The position numbers and the translations under genes are program-made. Below the pieces are notes generated by a model that was given only the letters and a program-made list of their open reading frames with translations, was not told where the DNA came from and searched no databases. Of a stretch of 29,730 bases of DNA, positions 16,647 through 24,640 are shown piece by piece (the stretch's first letter is position 1; each line of letters starts with the position of its first letter). The stretch comes from Hungatella sp. UBA3048 (GTDB lineage Bacteria > Bacillota > Clostridia > Lachnospirales > Lachnospiraceae): the NCBI GenBank assembly GCA_002367105.1, contig DFCS01000031.1, positions 1 through 29,730 of the forward strand, given 5' to 3'.

Positions 16647-17532
16647 GTTTATCACCTACCTTCATCTGTATCAATGCAAGAGCTGCTACCAAAATCATAA
16701 TCAGGTAGGACATGGCTGCCGCATACCCGAAGTTGGGAACTCCTGTGAAGGATACATTATAAATATAGTGGGACATGGTAATAGTGGAATTGGCAGGTCC
16801 TCCGCCTGTTAGGTTCATGGATTCGTCAATCAGCTGCAGGGTTCCGTTGGTCGACATAATGGCGGTTAACAGGATGGTCGGTTTTAAAAGCGGAATTGTA
16901 ATCTGGAAAAAGGACTGGAGCGGAGATGCTCCATCGATTTTCGCCGCCTCGTACACAGAATACTCAATGTTTTGCAGACCCGAAAGATAAAACACCATGT
17001 TATATCCAGTCCACCTCCAAATCAATGCCAGGATAATGACCAACCTGGCAGAATCAGGATGTCCCAGAAAATTGTACCCTGTGGAAAGCAGCCCCAGCTT
17101 GATCAGAATGATATTGACCAGTCCATCCACTGCAAACAGGGTGCGGAAAATAACTGCATAAGATACCAGGGAGGTGGCACAGGGTAGAAAAATCGCAGTG
17201 CGGAAAACTCCCTTGAATCGAAGATCCTTATGATTCAGCAGGGACGCCAGAACCAGAGCCGATACAAGCATAATTGGAACCTGGATAAGTAGATAGAAAA
17301 AATTGTTTTTCAGGGCCTGCATGAAAATACCATCCTGAAACATTCTTATGTAATTGGTTCCGCCTGTCCATTTCATATTTGCTCCGATTCCCGACTGAAA
17401 GGAAAGGAACAGCGCCTGGAACATGGGCAGAAAGCTCATGATCACGATCAGAAAAACCGCAGGTGATAGAAACACCCACCCTGTAAGGCTCTGCTTCTGA
17501 CCTAAGGACAGCTTCTTTTTTGAATTTCCCAT
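16639..17532 (-). CDS. CUT1 sugar ABC transporter permease (MalF/UgpA type)
   Basis: This is the first permease subunit (297 residues) of the same importer. It begins with a basic cytoplasmic tail (GNSKKKLSLGQKQSLTGW) and has about six membrane segments. The EAA loop is YEAAKIDGASPLQSFFQITIP. A TTG codon precedes the ATG; I take the ATG at 17532 because GGAGGAGG lies 7 bases upstream of it. The gene follows the binding-protein gene by 22 bases. No CUT1 ATPase is encoded nearby, as is common in Firmicutes, where one MsmX-type ATPase serves several importers. Confidence 0.93.
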   Translation of the reverse strand: MGNSKKKLSLGQKQSLTGWVFLSPAVFLIVIMSFLPMFQALFLSFQSGIGANMKWTGGTNYIRMFQDGIFMQALKNNFFYLLIQVPIMLVSALVLASLLNHKDLRFKGVFRTAIFLPCATSLVSYAVIFRTLFAVDGLVNIILIKLGLLSTGYNFLGHPDSARLVIILALIWRWTGYNMVFYLSGLQNIEYSVYEAAKIDGASPLQSFFQITIPLLKPTILLTAIMSTNGTLQLIDESMNLTGGGPANSTITMSHYIYNVSFTGVPNFGYAAAMSYLIMILVAALALIQMKVGDKRD

Positions 17533-17554
17533 CAAAATGCCTCCTCCCTATTGC

Positions 17555-18874
17555 TTATTTTCCCATGGCAAACTTAACTGTATCCTCTGCTGTCTTGATC
17601 TCTGCATCAATATCCGCGCCTGCAAGTACATTGGTCATGGCCGTCATCAATGCCTGATTTGCTTCAGCATAGTAAACTCCCGGATTATAAGATGGTACTT
17701 TTGATGCAAACTCCGTAATTTGGGCGTATACCGGTTTTCCACCGAAAAAAGCCTGCGGTTCGCTGTAAACCTTGCTATCTGCCGCCGGAAGATACGCTGC
17801 CAATGCCCCTGATTTAGGAAGAATGGTCTCGTAAAGCTCTGTGCTGCCTCCAAAGGTCTTTGCCAGGAAATCTGTGGCCAACTCAGGGTTCTTACTGCTG
17901 GCAGCCACTGCCCAGCTGGAGCCGCCCTGGTTGGCATAGTTGGTCGCTCCATCCACACCTTCCAGTTTAGGTACATTGGTAATTGCCCATTTTCCGGACT
18001 GGTCTTCCGCAGTCTGGATGCTTCCCATGATCCAGCATCCGTTCATGACTCCTGCCACAGTGCCGGTTGTTATGGTGCCCACATACTGATCCCATTTATT
18101 GACTTCCACAAGCACCCCATTCTTAACAAGGGAAGCATAAGCTTCCATAGCCTTTTTCAGCTTATCATTTCCAACCATGCTCGGATTACCCTCCTTATCA
18201 AAAAGGCTTCCTCCTGTGGATTGGAGCATGATCCTCAGAACATCCCCGTCTCCTGACGTACAGGATAAAAGAGGCTTTCCTGTCTTGGCTAAAATATCAT
18301 CGCCCAAGGCCTGATACTGTCTCCAGGTTATGTCTGTAAAATCATCGATTGTATATCCGGCTTCCTCAAGGACGTCGGTACGGTAAGCCGCGATGGCAGC
18401 CCCATTATCAAATGGAACTCCATAATGTTTCCCTTCCACGACAGAATAGGCTGTCTTTCCCTGGGCGAACATGGAAAAGTCAATTCCGCTGTCCGTTAAA
18501 TCCATAAATGCCTCAGGAAAGCTGATTACATTTTTCTGAAAGGTGCCATCCTGGATCAGCATAATATCCGGAAGGGCATCCAGGTTTTTTGAGGTAACAG
18601 CCGTAGCCAACTTGGTCGTGATTGTATCAGTCGGTGTCTCCACCACATTCAGCTTAAAATCCGGATGATCCTTCTGATATATCTTTGCCGCTTCTTCCAT
18701 TGCATAGATGTTAAATGCCGGATCCCAGCACCACACGGTCAGCTCATTTGCCATTTTTCCCTGGCCCCCCGTCTTCTCTGCGGTCTTTTGTCCTGCACTG
18801 CCGGAACCTCCGCAGGCCGTTAAAGACACTGCCATGACTCCTGCCAGTAAAACAGATGTAATTCTTCCCTTCAT
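17555..18874 (-). CDS. Extracellular sugar-binding lipoprotein of a CUT1 importer
   Basis: This lipid-anchored solute-binding protein captures oligosaccharides for the two following permeases. The lipobox SLTACGG gives lipidated Cys21. The body (NELTVWCWDPAFNIYAMEEAAKIYQKDHPDF) and C-terminal half match family 1 extracellular sugar-binding proteins. The start is set at 18874 (MKGRITS) because GAGGAGG lies 9 bases upstream; the longer start at 18892 lies within that ribosome binding site. The adjacency to a GH38 gene suggests alpha-mannosyl oligosaccharides as ligand, which is inference from context. Confidence 0.93.
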   Translation of the reverse strand: MKGRITSVLLAGVMAVSLTACGGSGSAGQKTAEKTGGQGKMANELTVWCWDPAFNIYAMEEAAKIYQKDHPDFKLNVVETPTDTITTKLATAVTSKNLDALPDIMLIQDGTFQKNVISFPEAFMDLTDSGIDFSMFAQGKTAYSVVEGKHYGVPFDNGAAIAAYRTDVLEEAGYTIDDFTDITWRQYQALGDDILAKTGKPLLSCTSGDGDVLRIMLQSTGGSLFDKEGNPSMVGNDKLKKAMEAYASLVKNGVLVEVNKWDQYVGTITTGTVAGVMNGCWIMGSIQTAEDQSGKWAITNVPKLEGVDGATNYANQGGSSWAVAASSKNPELATDFLAKTFGGSTELYETILPKSGALAAYLPAADSKVYSEPQAFFGGKPVYAQITEFASKVPSYNPGVYYAEANQALMTAMTNVLAGADIDAEIKTAEDTVKFAMGK

Positions 18875-18987
18875 TGTAAAACTCCTCCTCATTCATAGTG
18901 TGTTAACATTTTATAAGAATCTCCAAGTCTTAACTTCACAGGCTTACAGTTTCCCATCTCATTAAAATCCCCGTCAGGGTAATGCCG

Positions 18988-19122
18988 TTAATGCTTCAGC
19001 ATCAATGTCATGATATCAAATGGCTTCACGAGTATGATAACAGAGTTCCCACCTCCCATAGCCGTTTTCTCTTCTTCCTTCTCTACCTGTATGCTATATG
19101 CTATAATATAGGTTGTTTGCAT
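18988..19122 (-). CDS. Possible 44-residue small ORF between the GntR and binding-protein genes
   Basis: An open frame starts at an ATG 11 bases after the GntR stop codon and encodes MQTTYIIAYSIQVEKEEEKT, then AMGGGNSVIILVKPFDIMTL, then MLKH. The ribosome binding site is poor (TAGGG at 9 bases). I recognise no family. It might be a small protein or leader peptide, but an open frame of this size arises easily by chance. Low confidence. Confidence 0.2.
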   Translation of the reverse strand: MQTTYIIAYSIQVEKEEEKTAMGGGNSVIILVKPFDIMTLMLKH

Positions 19123-19133
19123 AAACTAAAACC

Positions 19134-19817
19134 CTAAATTTGCTTTTGAATATCCCGATATACTACATCCAGTAATTGCTCATTAATAGCCTGCGCTTTC
19201 TTCACATTTCTTTCACAGATGGCTTGATACAATGTTTCATGCAATGGCATACTCTCAAAAAAAGGCTCCTCCATATTGAGAGGAAATTCCCAGAATTGAT
19301 CCATAACACTGCTGATGGATAAGATCAGCTTATACATGATCTCATTGTGAGACAAACGGTATATCATATAATGAAACTGCTTGTCCTCTTCTGTCTGTCT
19401 TAATCCCTGATGAAATTTCTCCATTAATATCTTAACAATACCGCCCAGTTCTTTCAGTTCTTCCTCAGTGGCTCTATGGATCACCATTGGTAGAATTCCG
19501 TGTTCCAAAATCTTACGCACTTCCAAAACATTCAAAAGTTCTCCTTTTTCCATGGTAAAATCAATCAGGGACAAAAAGCCGCTGTCCTTTTGGTTGCCTA
19601 CAAATACGCCCTTTCCATTTCGCGCTTCCAGGACATTACGTGCCTCCAGAGTCTTCACGGCTTCTCTCAGCGATGTCCTGCTTACCCCCATCATTTCCAA
19701 CAGCTGCTCCTGGGAAGGCAGCTTATCCCCCGCTTTTAAATCATTTTCTTCAATATAATTTTGTATGTAACGAATAATCTCTAACTGTAGGGAAACTCGT
19801 TGTATCTTTTTTGCCAT
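19134..19817 (-). CDS. GntR-family (FadR/FCD-type) transcription regulator
   Basis: This 227-residue protein has an N-terminal winged helix (about 8-75) with the GntR signature KLPSQEQLLEMMGVSRTSLREAVKTLEARNVLEARNGKGVFV across that region. A helical FCD ligand-binding domain follows, with histidines in DKQFHYMIYRLSHN and SMPLHETLYQAI that are likely metal or ligand contacts. It heads the binding-protein, permease and mannosidase genes and probably represses them until a sugar or sugar acid is present. An inverted repeat over its own promoter suggests autoregulation. The ribosome binding site is weak (GAGAGAATAAA before the ATG). Confidence 0.92.
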   Translation of the reverse strand: MAKKIQRVSLQLEIIRYIQNYIEENDLKAGDKLPSQEQLLEMMGVSRTSLREAVKTLEARNVLEARNGKGVFVGNQKDSGFLSLIDFTMEKGELLNVLEVRKILEHGILPMVIHRATEEELKELGGIVKILMEKFHQGLRQTEEDKQFHYMIYRLSHNEIMYKLILSISSVMDQFWEFPLNMEEPFFESMPLHETLYQAICERNVKKAQAINEQLLDVVYRDIQKQI

Positions 19818-19848
19818 TTTATTCTCTCACATATCTTTATTTGTATTT

Positions 19849-19877
19849 ATTTTAGCATGGTTTGACTTATATGTCAA
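19849..19877 (-). promoter_or_regulatory. GntR-gene promoter with overlapping inverted-repeat operator
   Basis: On the minus strand a consensus -35 TTGACA (19872-19877) lies exactly 17 bases from -10 TAAAAT (19849-19854), which has an upstream TGC extension. The sequence TTGACATATAAGTCAA (19862-19877) is an inverted repeat with 5-base arms covering the -35, a size and position fitting autorepression by the GntR protein. Confidence 0.75.
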
Positions 19878-19961
19878 TATTTGCCGGATATAAATGAATA
19901 CTTTTATGAAGAATGCATAAACAAACTTTTTTAACTTTCATATGTTTTTCTGTAAAATGCT

Positions 19962-20190
19962 GGATCAAAAGATCCGACATAAGGGCGGCGGCATGGATGC
20001 TGCCGAGGGAACATTTATACTCCAAGTCGCGTGCACCATTATATCAGAATAATTCACTGTAATATTTACTTTTGCAACTATACTTCGGAAAGATGAAGAA
20101 ACAGACAAATAATAAGTTTAAGAAAAAAAGCAGCACATAAAACAAGCGCTTTGATCCGGCTATGGCCGTTTCAAAGCGCTTGTTTTTGTT
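19962..20190 (+). ncRNA. Possible plus-strand small RNA
   Basis: This 436-base gene-free interval (19818-20253) contains structure reading on the plus strand. A weak promoter (TTTAAC, 17 bases, TAAAAT at about 19953-19958) would start an RNA at a 5' hairpin GGATC-AAAA-GATCC (19962-19975). A GC-rich hairpin CGGCGGCAT/ATGCTGCCG (about 19985-20005, one mismatch) follows. A strong hairpin with TTTTTG ends it at 20140-20190. The 5' GGATCAAA is also complementary to TTTGATCC at 20150-20157, allowing an alternative fold. I cannot match it to a known RNA family. The same hairpins could be only terminators and decayed spacer. Confidence 0.25.
20140..20185. terminator. Bidirectional terminator between the two sugar modules
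   Basis: AAACAAGCGCTTTGA (20140-20154) and TCAAAGCGCTTGTTT (20171-20185) form a perfect 15-bp stem, with a small inner CGGC/GCCG stem. On the plus strand it runs into TTTTTGTTTTC, and on the minus strand into TTTTATG. In the minus direction it closes the transcript of the esterase and small-membrane-protein genes. Each arm also loosely resembles a cre box around the central GCGC, probably by coincidence. Confidence 0.85.
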
Positions 20191-20253
20191 TTCTGGAAAT
20201 TAGATCTGTTTCTCATTTCGTTTGGTGATATCACCGGACTTTTATTGCCCTTT

Positions 20254-20457
20254 TTATTTAAAATACAATCCGGCAAAAATACATAAAAAAACACCGATTC
20301 CACCTGCCACTATAATAAAATCCAGTTGCCTTACACTTAGATTCAGCCTGTCATACAGCTTGCCCTTACTGTTAATCAGTTCCTGTTCTTTCTTTTTTAT
20401 ATAAGCCTCTCTTCTATCCAATTCCTCTTCCCGCCTTTTTAAGTCCAGCTGATTCAA
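20254..20457 (-). CDS. Small coiled-coil protein with a C-terminal membrane helix
   Basis: This 67-residue protein has no family I recognise. Residues 1-37 are highly charged with a heptad-like pattern (LKRREEELDRREAYIKKKEQ), predicted as coiled coil. Residues 47-66 (FIIVAGGIGVFLCIFAGLYF) form one membrane helix near the C-terminus, so the charged part would face the cytoplasm as in a tail-anchored protein. The start codon is TTG, supported by CAAGGAGGATTAAA six bases upstream. It is the last gene before the terminator and follows the esterase gene by 87 bases. Confidence 0.7.
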   Translation of the reverse strand: MNQLDLKRREEELDRREAYIKKKEQELINSKGKLYDRLNLSVRQLDFIIVAGGIGVFLCIFAGLYFK

Positions 20458-20544
20458 TTTAATCCTCCTTGCACCGCCTCTGTTATAATTGGCAGCCAGT
20501 TAAGTACCCTCTAGAATTCCTTCCTTTATTATGGTTGATATATA

Positions 20545-21603
20545 TTATAAAGCTCTGATAGCAGAACAGATTTCATTGATACAGTCCTCTGATTGTGGAA
20601 ATTCTCCGGGATGTTCAAAAAAAGCATGCCCCATTCCCAGGTATCTATAAAAAATCACATCAACCTTTTCATCCAGCAGCTTTCTTCCATAATTTTCTGC
20701 CTCTGTACGCAGCGCGTCGTATTCTGCTGTGACAATCATGGACATAGGCATTCTGTTAAGCTCTTCAGACAACAGAGGGGAAACTAGTGGGTTCTCTGCA
20801 TCTTCAGGGCAGTTAAAGTAAACCTCTTTTATCATTTCATTGCCTAATCGGGTGGAATAAACCATATTTTTCTTAATTTGTGTTTCACCTTTCATAGAAA
20901 ATGCATTTTCGTCCCAGGAATCATAAAACTCCTTTGTCTGAATCAGTGTGGGATACAGTAAAACCTGTAATTTTATAAGTCCTTTTGTATCCAGAATACA
21001 GCAGCCTGCTGCCAGATTGCCTCCTGCGGAATCTCCTATCACCACCAGCTTCTGCGGATTGCCATTGAGAGCCTTTCCATTTTCATATGCCCATTTAACA
21101 ATTTCATAGCACTGGTTCAATCCCTTCGGAAATTTATTCTCCGGCGCTAGGCCGTAATCCACAGAAATAACTACTGCATTTCCTCTTTCTGCTATTAATT
21201 TACAACAATTTTCTACCACCGCTGTGGTTCCTCCATAGAAACCGCCTCCGTGAATATAGACAACAACTGCCTCTATTTTTTCAGGAGAAGGAGCATAAAC
21301 AGAAACAGGAATTTTTCCGTGCGTTGTATTTATTACTTCCTCTCTGCTGATGATCCCATTTGATAAATCCAGATTCTTACAGCCCATCCAGGCCCGGATT
21401 GCCTTAACTTCCGTCATTGTGGGATTCTTTAAATCTTTAGGCAGGGGACATGGCCTGCATTTCCTCTCCCATGCAAGCGCCCTCTCATCAATGGCACCCT
21501 GCTCATCTGTTTCAGGTATGGGTTTCATGCGGATGGCCAGCCCTTCCTTATCAATTATATAAGTTCCATTTTTCAATTTATCCAAACACTCATTATATGT
21601 CAT
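20545..21603 (-). CDS. Alpha/beta-hydrolase esterase of the HSL/acetyl-esterase family
   Basis: This is a probable cytoplasmic carboxylesterase of 352 residues. The oxyanion-hole motif HGGGF (118-122) and nucleophile Ser192 in GDSAGG are clear. Asp296 in AEYDALR and His326 in GMGHAF complete a triad. There is no signal peptide. Its start overlaps the response-regulator stop by 11 bases (ATGACATATAA), so it is translationally coupled to the sensing genes. A role in removing acetyl groups from imported sugars is plausible for Aes-like enzymes but is not shown by the sequence. Confidence 0.9.
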   Translation of the reverse strand: MTYNECLDKLKNGTYIIDKEGLAIRMKPIPETDEQGAIDERALAWERKCRPCPLPKDLKNPTMTEVKAIRAWMGCKNLDLSNGIISREEVINTTHGKIPVSVYAPSPEKIEAVVVYIHGGGFYGGTTAVVENCCKLIAERGNAVVISVDYGLAPENKFPKGLNQCYEIVKWAYENGKALNGNPQKLVVIGDSAGGNLAAGCCILDTKGLIKLQVLLYPTLIQTKEFYDSWDENAFSMKGETQIKKNMVYSTRLGNEMIKEVYFNCPEDAENPLVSPLLSEELNRMPMSMIVTAEYDALRTEAENYGRKLLDEKVDVIFYRYLGMGHAFFEHPGEFPQSEDCINEICSAIRAL

Positions 21604-23140
21604 TGTTATTCCTTCTCCTCCATTCTCCTATGGTTTTTCCCATATTCTTTTTAAAGACCTTACAAAAATAGGTTACATTGGAATAGCCTGTTTTCTGTGC
21701 GATCACCTGTAAGGTATTATTAGTTTCCTCTGCCAGTCTGACTGCTTCTGACATACGCATCATGGTCAGGTACTCTATAAAAGTAACCCCCAGCTCCTGT
21801 TTCATCAAACGGCTTAAATAAAAGGGGCTGATTCCTATGTGGTCTGCAGCGGTATCCAGAGAGATAGGATGTGCAAATTCCCGCCTGATATAATTCAGAG
21901 CCTGAGCGACATAACCGGCAGATACGGTTTCCGGTTCTACAAAAAACATATGATTCAGCTGTTTGATTCTGGCTTTTAGAAGGGGCAGAAGCTCCTCTTC
22001 AGGTGTATCATGGAATACAGACAGAATAGAACCCGAGACTGCCTGATGATCAATTTTAAAATCATTTTTATAGTCGGCAGACCGTTTAATACACAGTGTC
22101 ATGAGATTGGCATAATCTTCTCTGGAGTGAGCGGTATTTTTAAAAAACTTATCCAGAATCTGATCCGCTTCATTGCTTTTTCCTGTAATCAGGCAGGATA
22201 TAATCTGATCCGCTATTTTGCTGAGAGTAATAAAGCCTGGATATTGTTCTGTCAACCGTTCCTCTTTACCAAAGAAATTAACGGTTCCTTCTCCTTTCCT
22301 TAAAGCTGCCAGACTTTCCTGATAGGATAGGGACAGTTCTGCCGCATGTTTAGTCAATCTGCCGGCCCCCGCCCTGTAACTGCTCTTTTGTTTATTAAGG
22401 GAATCCATTAAAATCAGCAAAATATCCCTGATATATTGCTCTTTATCTTCTGCCTGTGCAGAAAAAAATATCAAAACAGAAATCCCTGCATCTGTCACCT
22501 GTACAATATTGGCACAAAGTCCATCTAAAATATTTTTAACAAAATTCTTTAAGTCAGGCTTATGTTCCATTGTATTTAAGTGATTTACAATTGTAACAAT
22601 TGTCCCCCCATCAAAAGAAACTCCTAAGATTTTGCAGTACGAATTAACACTGCTTTCCACATCTTCACTCATAAAAACGGAGTACATAACCTCATTTCCC
22701 AGGACCGGGCGCATTTCCTGGTAGAATTTTAAATATTTATTCTTATTAGCCTGATCCTTTTTTTCCCCATCAATACTCTTTAACAGTCTGGAGATAGTGT
22801 GGACCATATTATCTCTCTTCTCTGGCTTCAGAAAATAACCGTCCACCTCTAAATCTATGGCTTTCTTTACATAATTAAACTCATCATAAGCAGTATTGAT
22901 AATATACCTTGTTCTGACCTCATCAGATTTCAATATACTGATTGCCTCAATTCCATTGATACCCGGCATATTGACATCAACTATGGCAAGATCCGGCAGT
23001 TTCTCTCTGATAAGAGAGATCATTGACAGCCCGTCCTCTGCAATTCCCACAATCAGGATCTCAGGAAATTCCTTTTTTATAAACAGTTCAAAGCTTTTAT
23101 ATGCAATCTTTTCATCATCTGCAATTATCATCGTATACAT
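21593..23140 (-). CDS. YesN-type AraC response regulator of the three-component system
   Basis: This 515-residue regulator has a receiver domain at about 1-125 (IIADDE at 5-10; phosphoacceptor Asp55 in LAIVDVNMPG; Lys in YFLKPE), a long linker, and an AraC helix-turn-helix pair at about 415-510 (AADHIGISPFYLSRLMKQEL and VIAQKTGYSNVTYFCKVFKK). GAGGG lies 6 bases before the ATG. It follows the histidine kinase gene by 9 bases and should be its partner. By analogy with XylFII-LytS-YesN systems, its likely target is the mglB promoter upstream. Confidence 0.94.
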   Translation of the reverse strand: MYTMIIADDEKIAYKSFELFIKKEFPEILIVGIAEDGLSMISLIREKLPDLAIVDVNMPGINGIEAISILKSDEVRTRYIINTAYDEFNYVKKAIDLEVDGYFLKPEKRDNMVHTISRLLKSIDGEKKDQANKNKYLKFYQEMRPVLGNEVMYSVFMSEDVESSVNSYCKILGVSFDGGTIVTIVNHLNTMEHKPDLKNFVKNILDGLCANIVQVTDAGISVLIFFSAQAEDKEQYIRDILLILMDSLNKQKSSYRAGAGRLTKHAAELSLSYQESLAALRKGEGTVNFFGKEERLTEQYPGFITLSKIADQIISCLITGKSNEADQILDKFFKNTAHSREDYANLMTLCIKRSADYKNDFKIDHQAVSGSILSVFHDTPEEELLPLLKARIKQLNHMFFVEPETVSAGYVAQALNYIRREFAHPISLDTAADHIGISPFYLSRLMKQELGVTFIEYLTMMRMSEAVRLAEETNNTLQVIAQKTGYSNVTYFCKVFKKNMGKTIGEWRRRNNNDI

Positions 23141-23149
23141 TTACATCCC

Positions 23150-24640
23150 TCATATTTCCCCGCTGTGTTCCGGCATGCTGATATAAACTTCAGTGCATCC
23201 TGGTATACTGCTGATATGAAACTTTAAATCATCAGAGTAAAACAATTTTAATCTCATGTAGATATTTTTAAGCCCGATTTGTTTTCCGTCTTCGGGATCC
23301 TTTAAATGATCCCTGAATTGCTTTAAGACCTGGCTGTCAAACCCTTTCCCATTATCCTCAACTTCAATACAAATTCTGGACTCCTGTTTATAGACTCTGA
23401 TGGCCACCCTGCCGCCATTTGACACGTTATGAAGACCGTGCCTGATAGAATTTTCCACTAGCGGCTGTAGGATCATACAAGGCATAATCTGATTTTCACA
23501 GATTTTCTCTATATTAAATCCAAAGCTGAAGCGGGTATCAAATCTGATTTTCTGAATCATCACATAGCTTTTAACATTTTCAATTTCTTCTTTTAAAGTC
23601 ACAGCTTTTGTTAACTTTTCAAGATTATAGCGAAGATACTCTGCTGTTTCTTCCATCAGCTCCACTGTTTTCTCTGTGTCCCCCATTCGTGCATAAGAGG
23701 TAATGGAATTTAGAGTATTAAAGAGAAAATGAGGATTGATTCTGGATTGAAGGAGACGGAGCTGGCTGGTTTTTAAATCATTGTGCATTCTGAGATTTTC
23801 AATCTCAACCTGTTTCAGCTGCTCCTTAATAAAACCGCTTTCCTCCAGTTCTCTCATCTGTTTCTCTATCATATCGAGAAGATCATTTAAAGTGTCAGAG
23901 AAAATAGCCAGTTCGTCCCTGCTCTTTAAATGAAGCCTTTCCCTGCTTCCAGGATTTTCTTTGATTTTTTCCACAAAATCTGTCATCCGCTCAATTGCTT
24001 TGGTTATTCCGCTTAAGACTCTCTCATGATAGATAATACTGATAAGCACAGCAAATAACAAAAGAATAACCTGAAGAGCCTGTATAAAACAGGTCACTTT
24101 CCGTATTTCAAGCTGAAGGTTTTCTGCCTCCTGTAATTTCTCGGAATAAATATCTTTAAAGCTTATATTGATATAGAAATATAGCTTCTGCGTTTCATCG
24201 TACAGCTGTTCCATACCTACAGCCATTTCCGTTGAATTGATCTGATGCTCTTCATAGGAATAGAGCAGATCCTTCAGAATTCTGCACTGATCCAGATAGG
24301 CCTCAACCATGAAAACACAATCTGTAACATTTCTGGAATACTTCCGGTCCAGTTCCTCCCTGACGATAGCTGCCTGTATACCGGTTTCTTCAAATTGTTT
24401 TTCGAGTTCACTCCAGCTGTCATAACGGAGATAGAGATAGCAGTCATAAATAGAGCTGTTTGTCGACTCAACGGTAATGAAGAGACGGTTGATGGATAAT
24501 AGATTATCCAGAGTGTTCTGATAGCGCTTTGAAAGAAGATGATTGCCCAAAAAAGAGGTTAGAAAAACCATGACAAGCAGAATCAGCAGCAAAAAATATC
24601 CATTACTGTATTTTCTGCTGATTGAATCATTTTTTTCCAT
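23150..24640 (-). CDS. LytS/YesM-type sensor histidine kinase
   Basis: This membrane kinase has two transmembrane segments (about 15-34 and 185-204) around an extracytoplasmic region of about 150 residues. A HAMP-like stretch and coiled coil follow, then a His_kinase domain with phosphohistidine in SRINPHFLFNTLNS (His304 from the chosen start) and an ATPase domain with NSIRHGLHN, DNGKGF and GLKNIYMRLKLFY. I prefer the ATG at 24640 over 24646 because AGGGAG then lies 7 bases upstream. It overlaps the end of the binding-protein-like sensor gene by 14 bases, coupling the two. The kinase likely receives its signal from that sensor rather than binding sugar itself. Confidence 0.94.
   Translation of the reverse strand: MEKNDSISRKYSNGYFLLLILLVMVFLTSFLGNHLLSKRYQNTLDNLLSINRLFITVESTNSSIYDCYLYLRYDSWSELEKQFEETGIQAAIVREELDRKYSRNVTDCVFMVEAYLDQCRILKDLLYSYEEHQINSTEMAVGMEQLYDETQKLYFYINISFKDIYSEKLQEAENLQLEIRKVTCFIQALQVILLLFAVLISIIYHERVLSGITKAIERMTDFVEKIKENPGSRERLHLKSRDELAIFSDTLNDLLDMIEKQMRELEESGFIKEQLKQVEIENLRMHNDLKTSQLRLLQSRINPHFLFNTLNSITSYARMGDTEKTVELMEETAEYLRYNLEKLTKAVTLKEEIENVKSYVMIQKIRFDTRFSFGFNIEKICENQIMPCMILQPLVENSIRHGLHNVSNGGRVAIRVYKQESRICIEVEDNGKGFDSQVLKQFRDHLKDPEDGKQIGLKNIYMRLKLFYSDDLKFHISSIPGCTEVYISMPEHSGEI

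Noticed and set aside
16639..18874. Missing ATPase gene as a sign of a broken CUT1 transporter
   Set aside because: CUT1 importers in Firmicutes commonly share an MsmX/UgpC-type ATPase encoded elsewhere.
19985..20060. A known riboswitch or T-box in the GC-rich hairpin region
   Set aside because: No T-box GGTGG motif or recognisable riboswitch core could be found, and no plus-strand gene follows.
20140..20185. CcpA cre site around AAGCGCTTT
   Set aside because: The resemblance comes from the symmetric terminator stem and is not next to a promoter.
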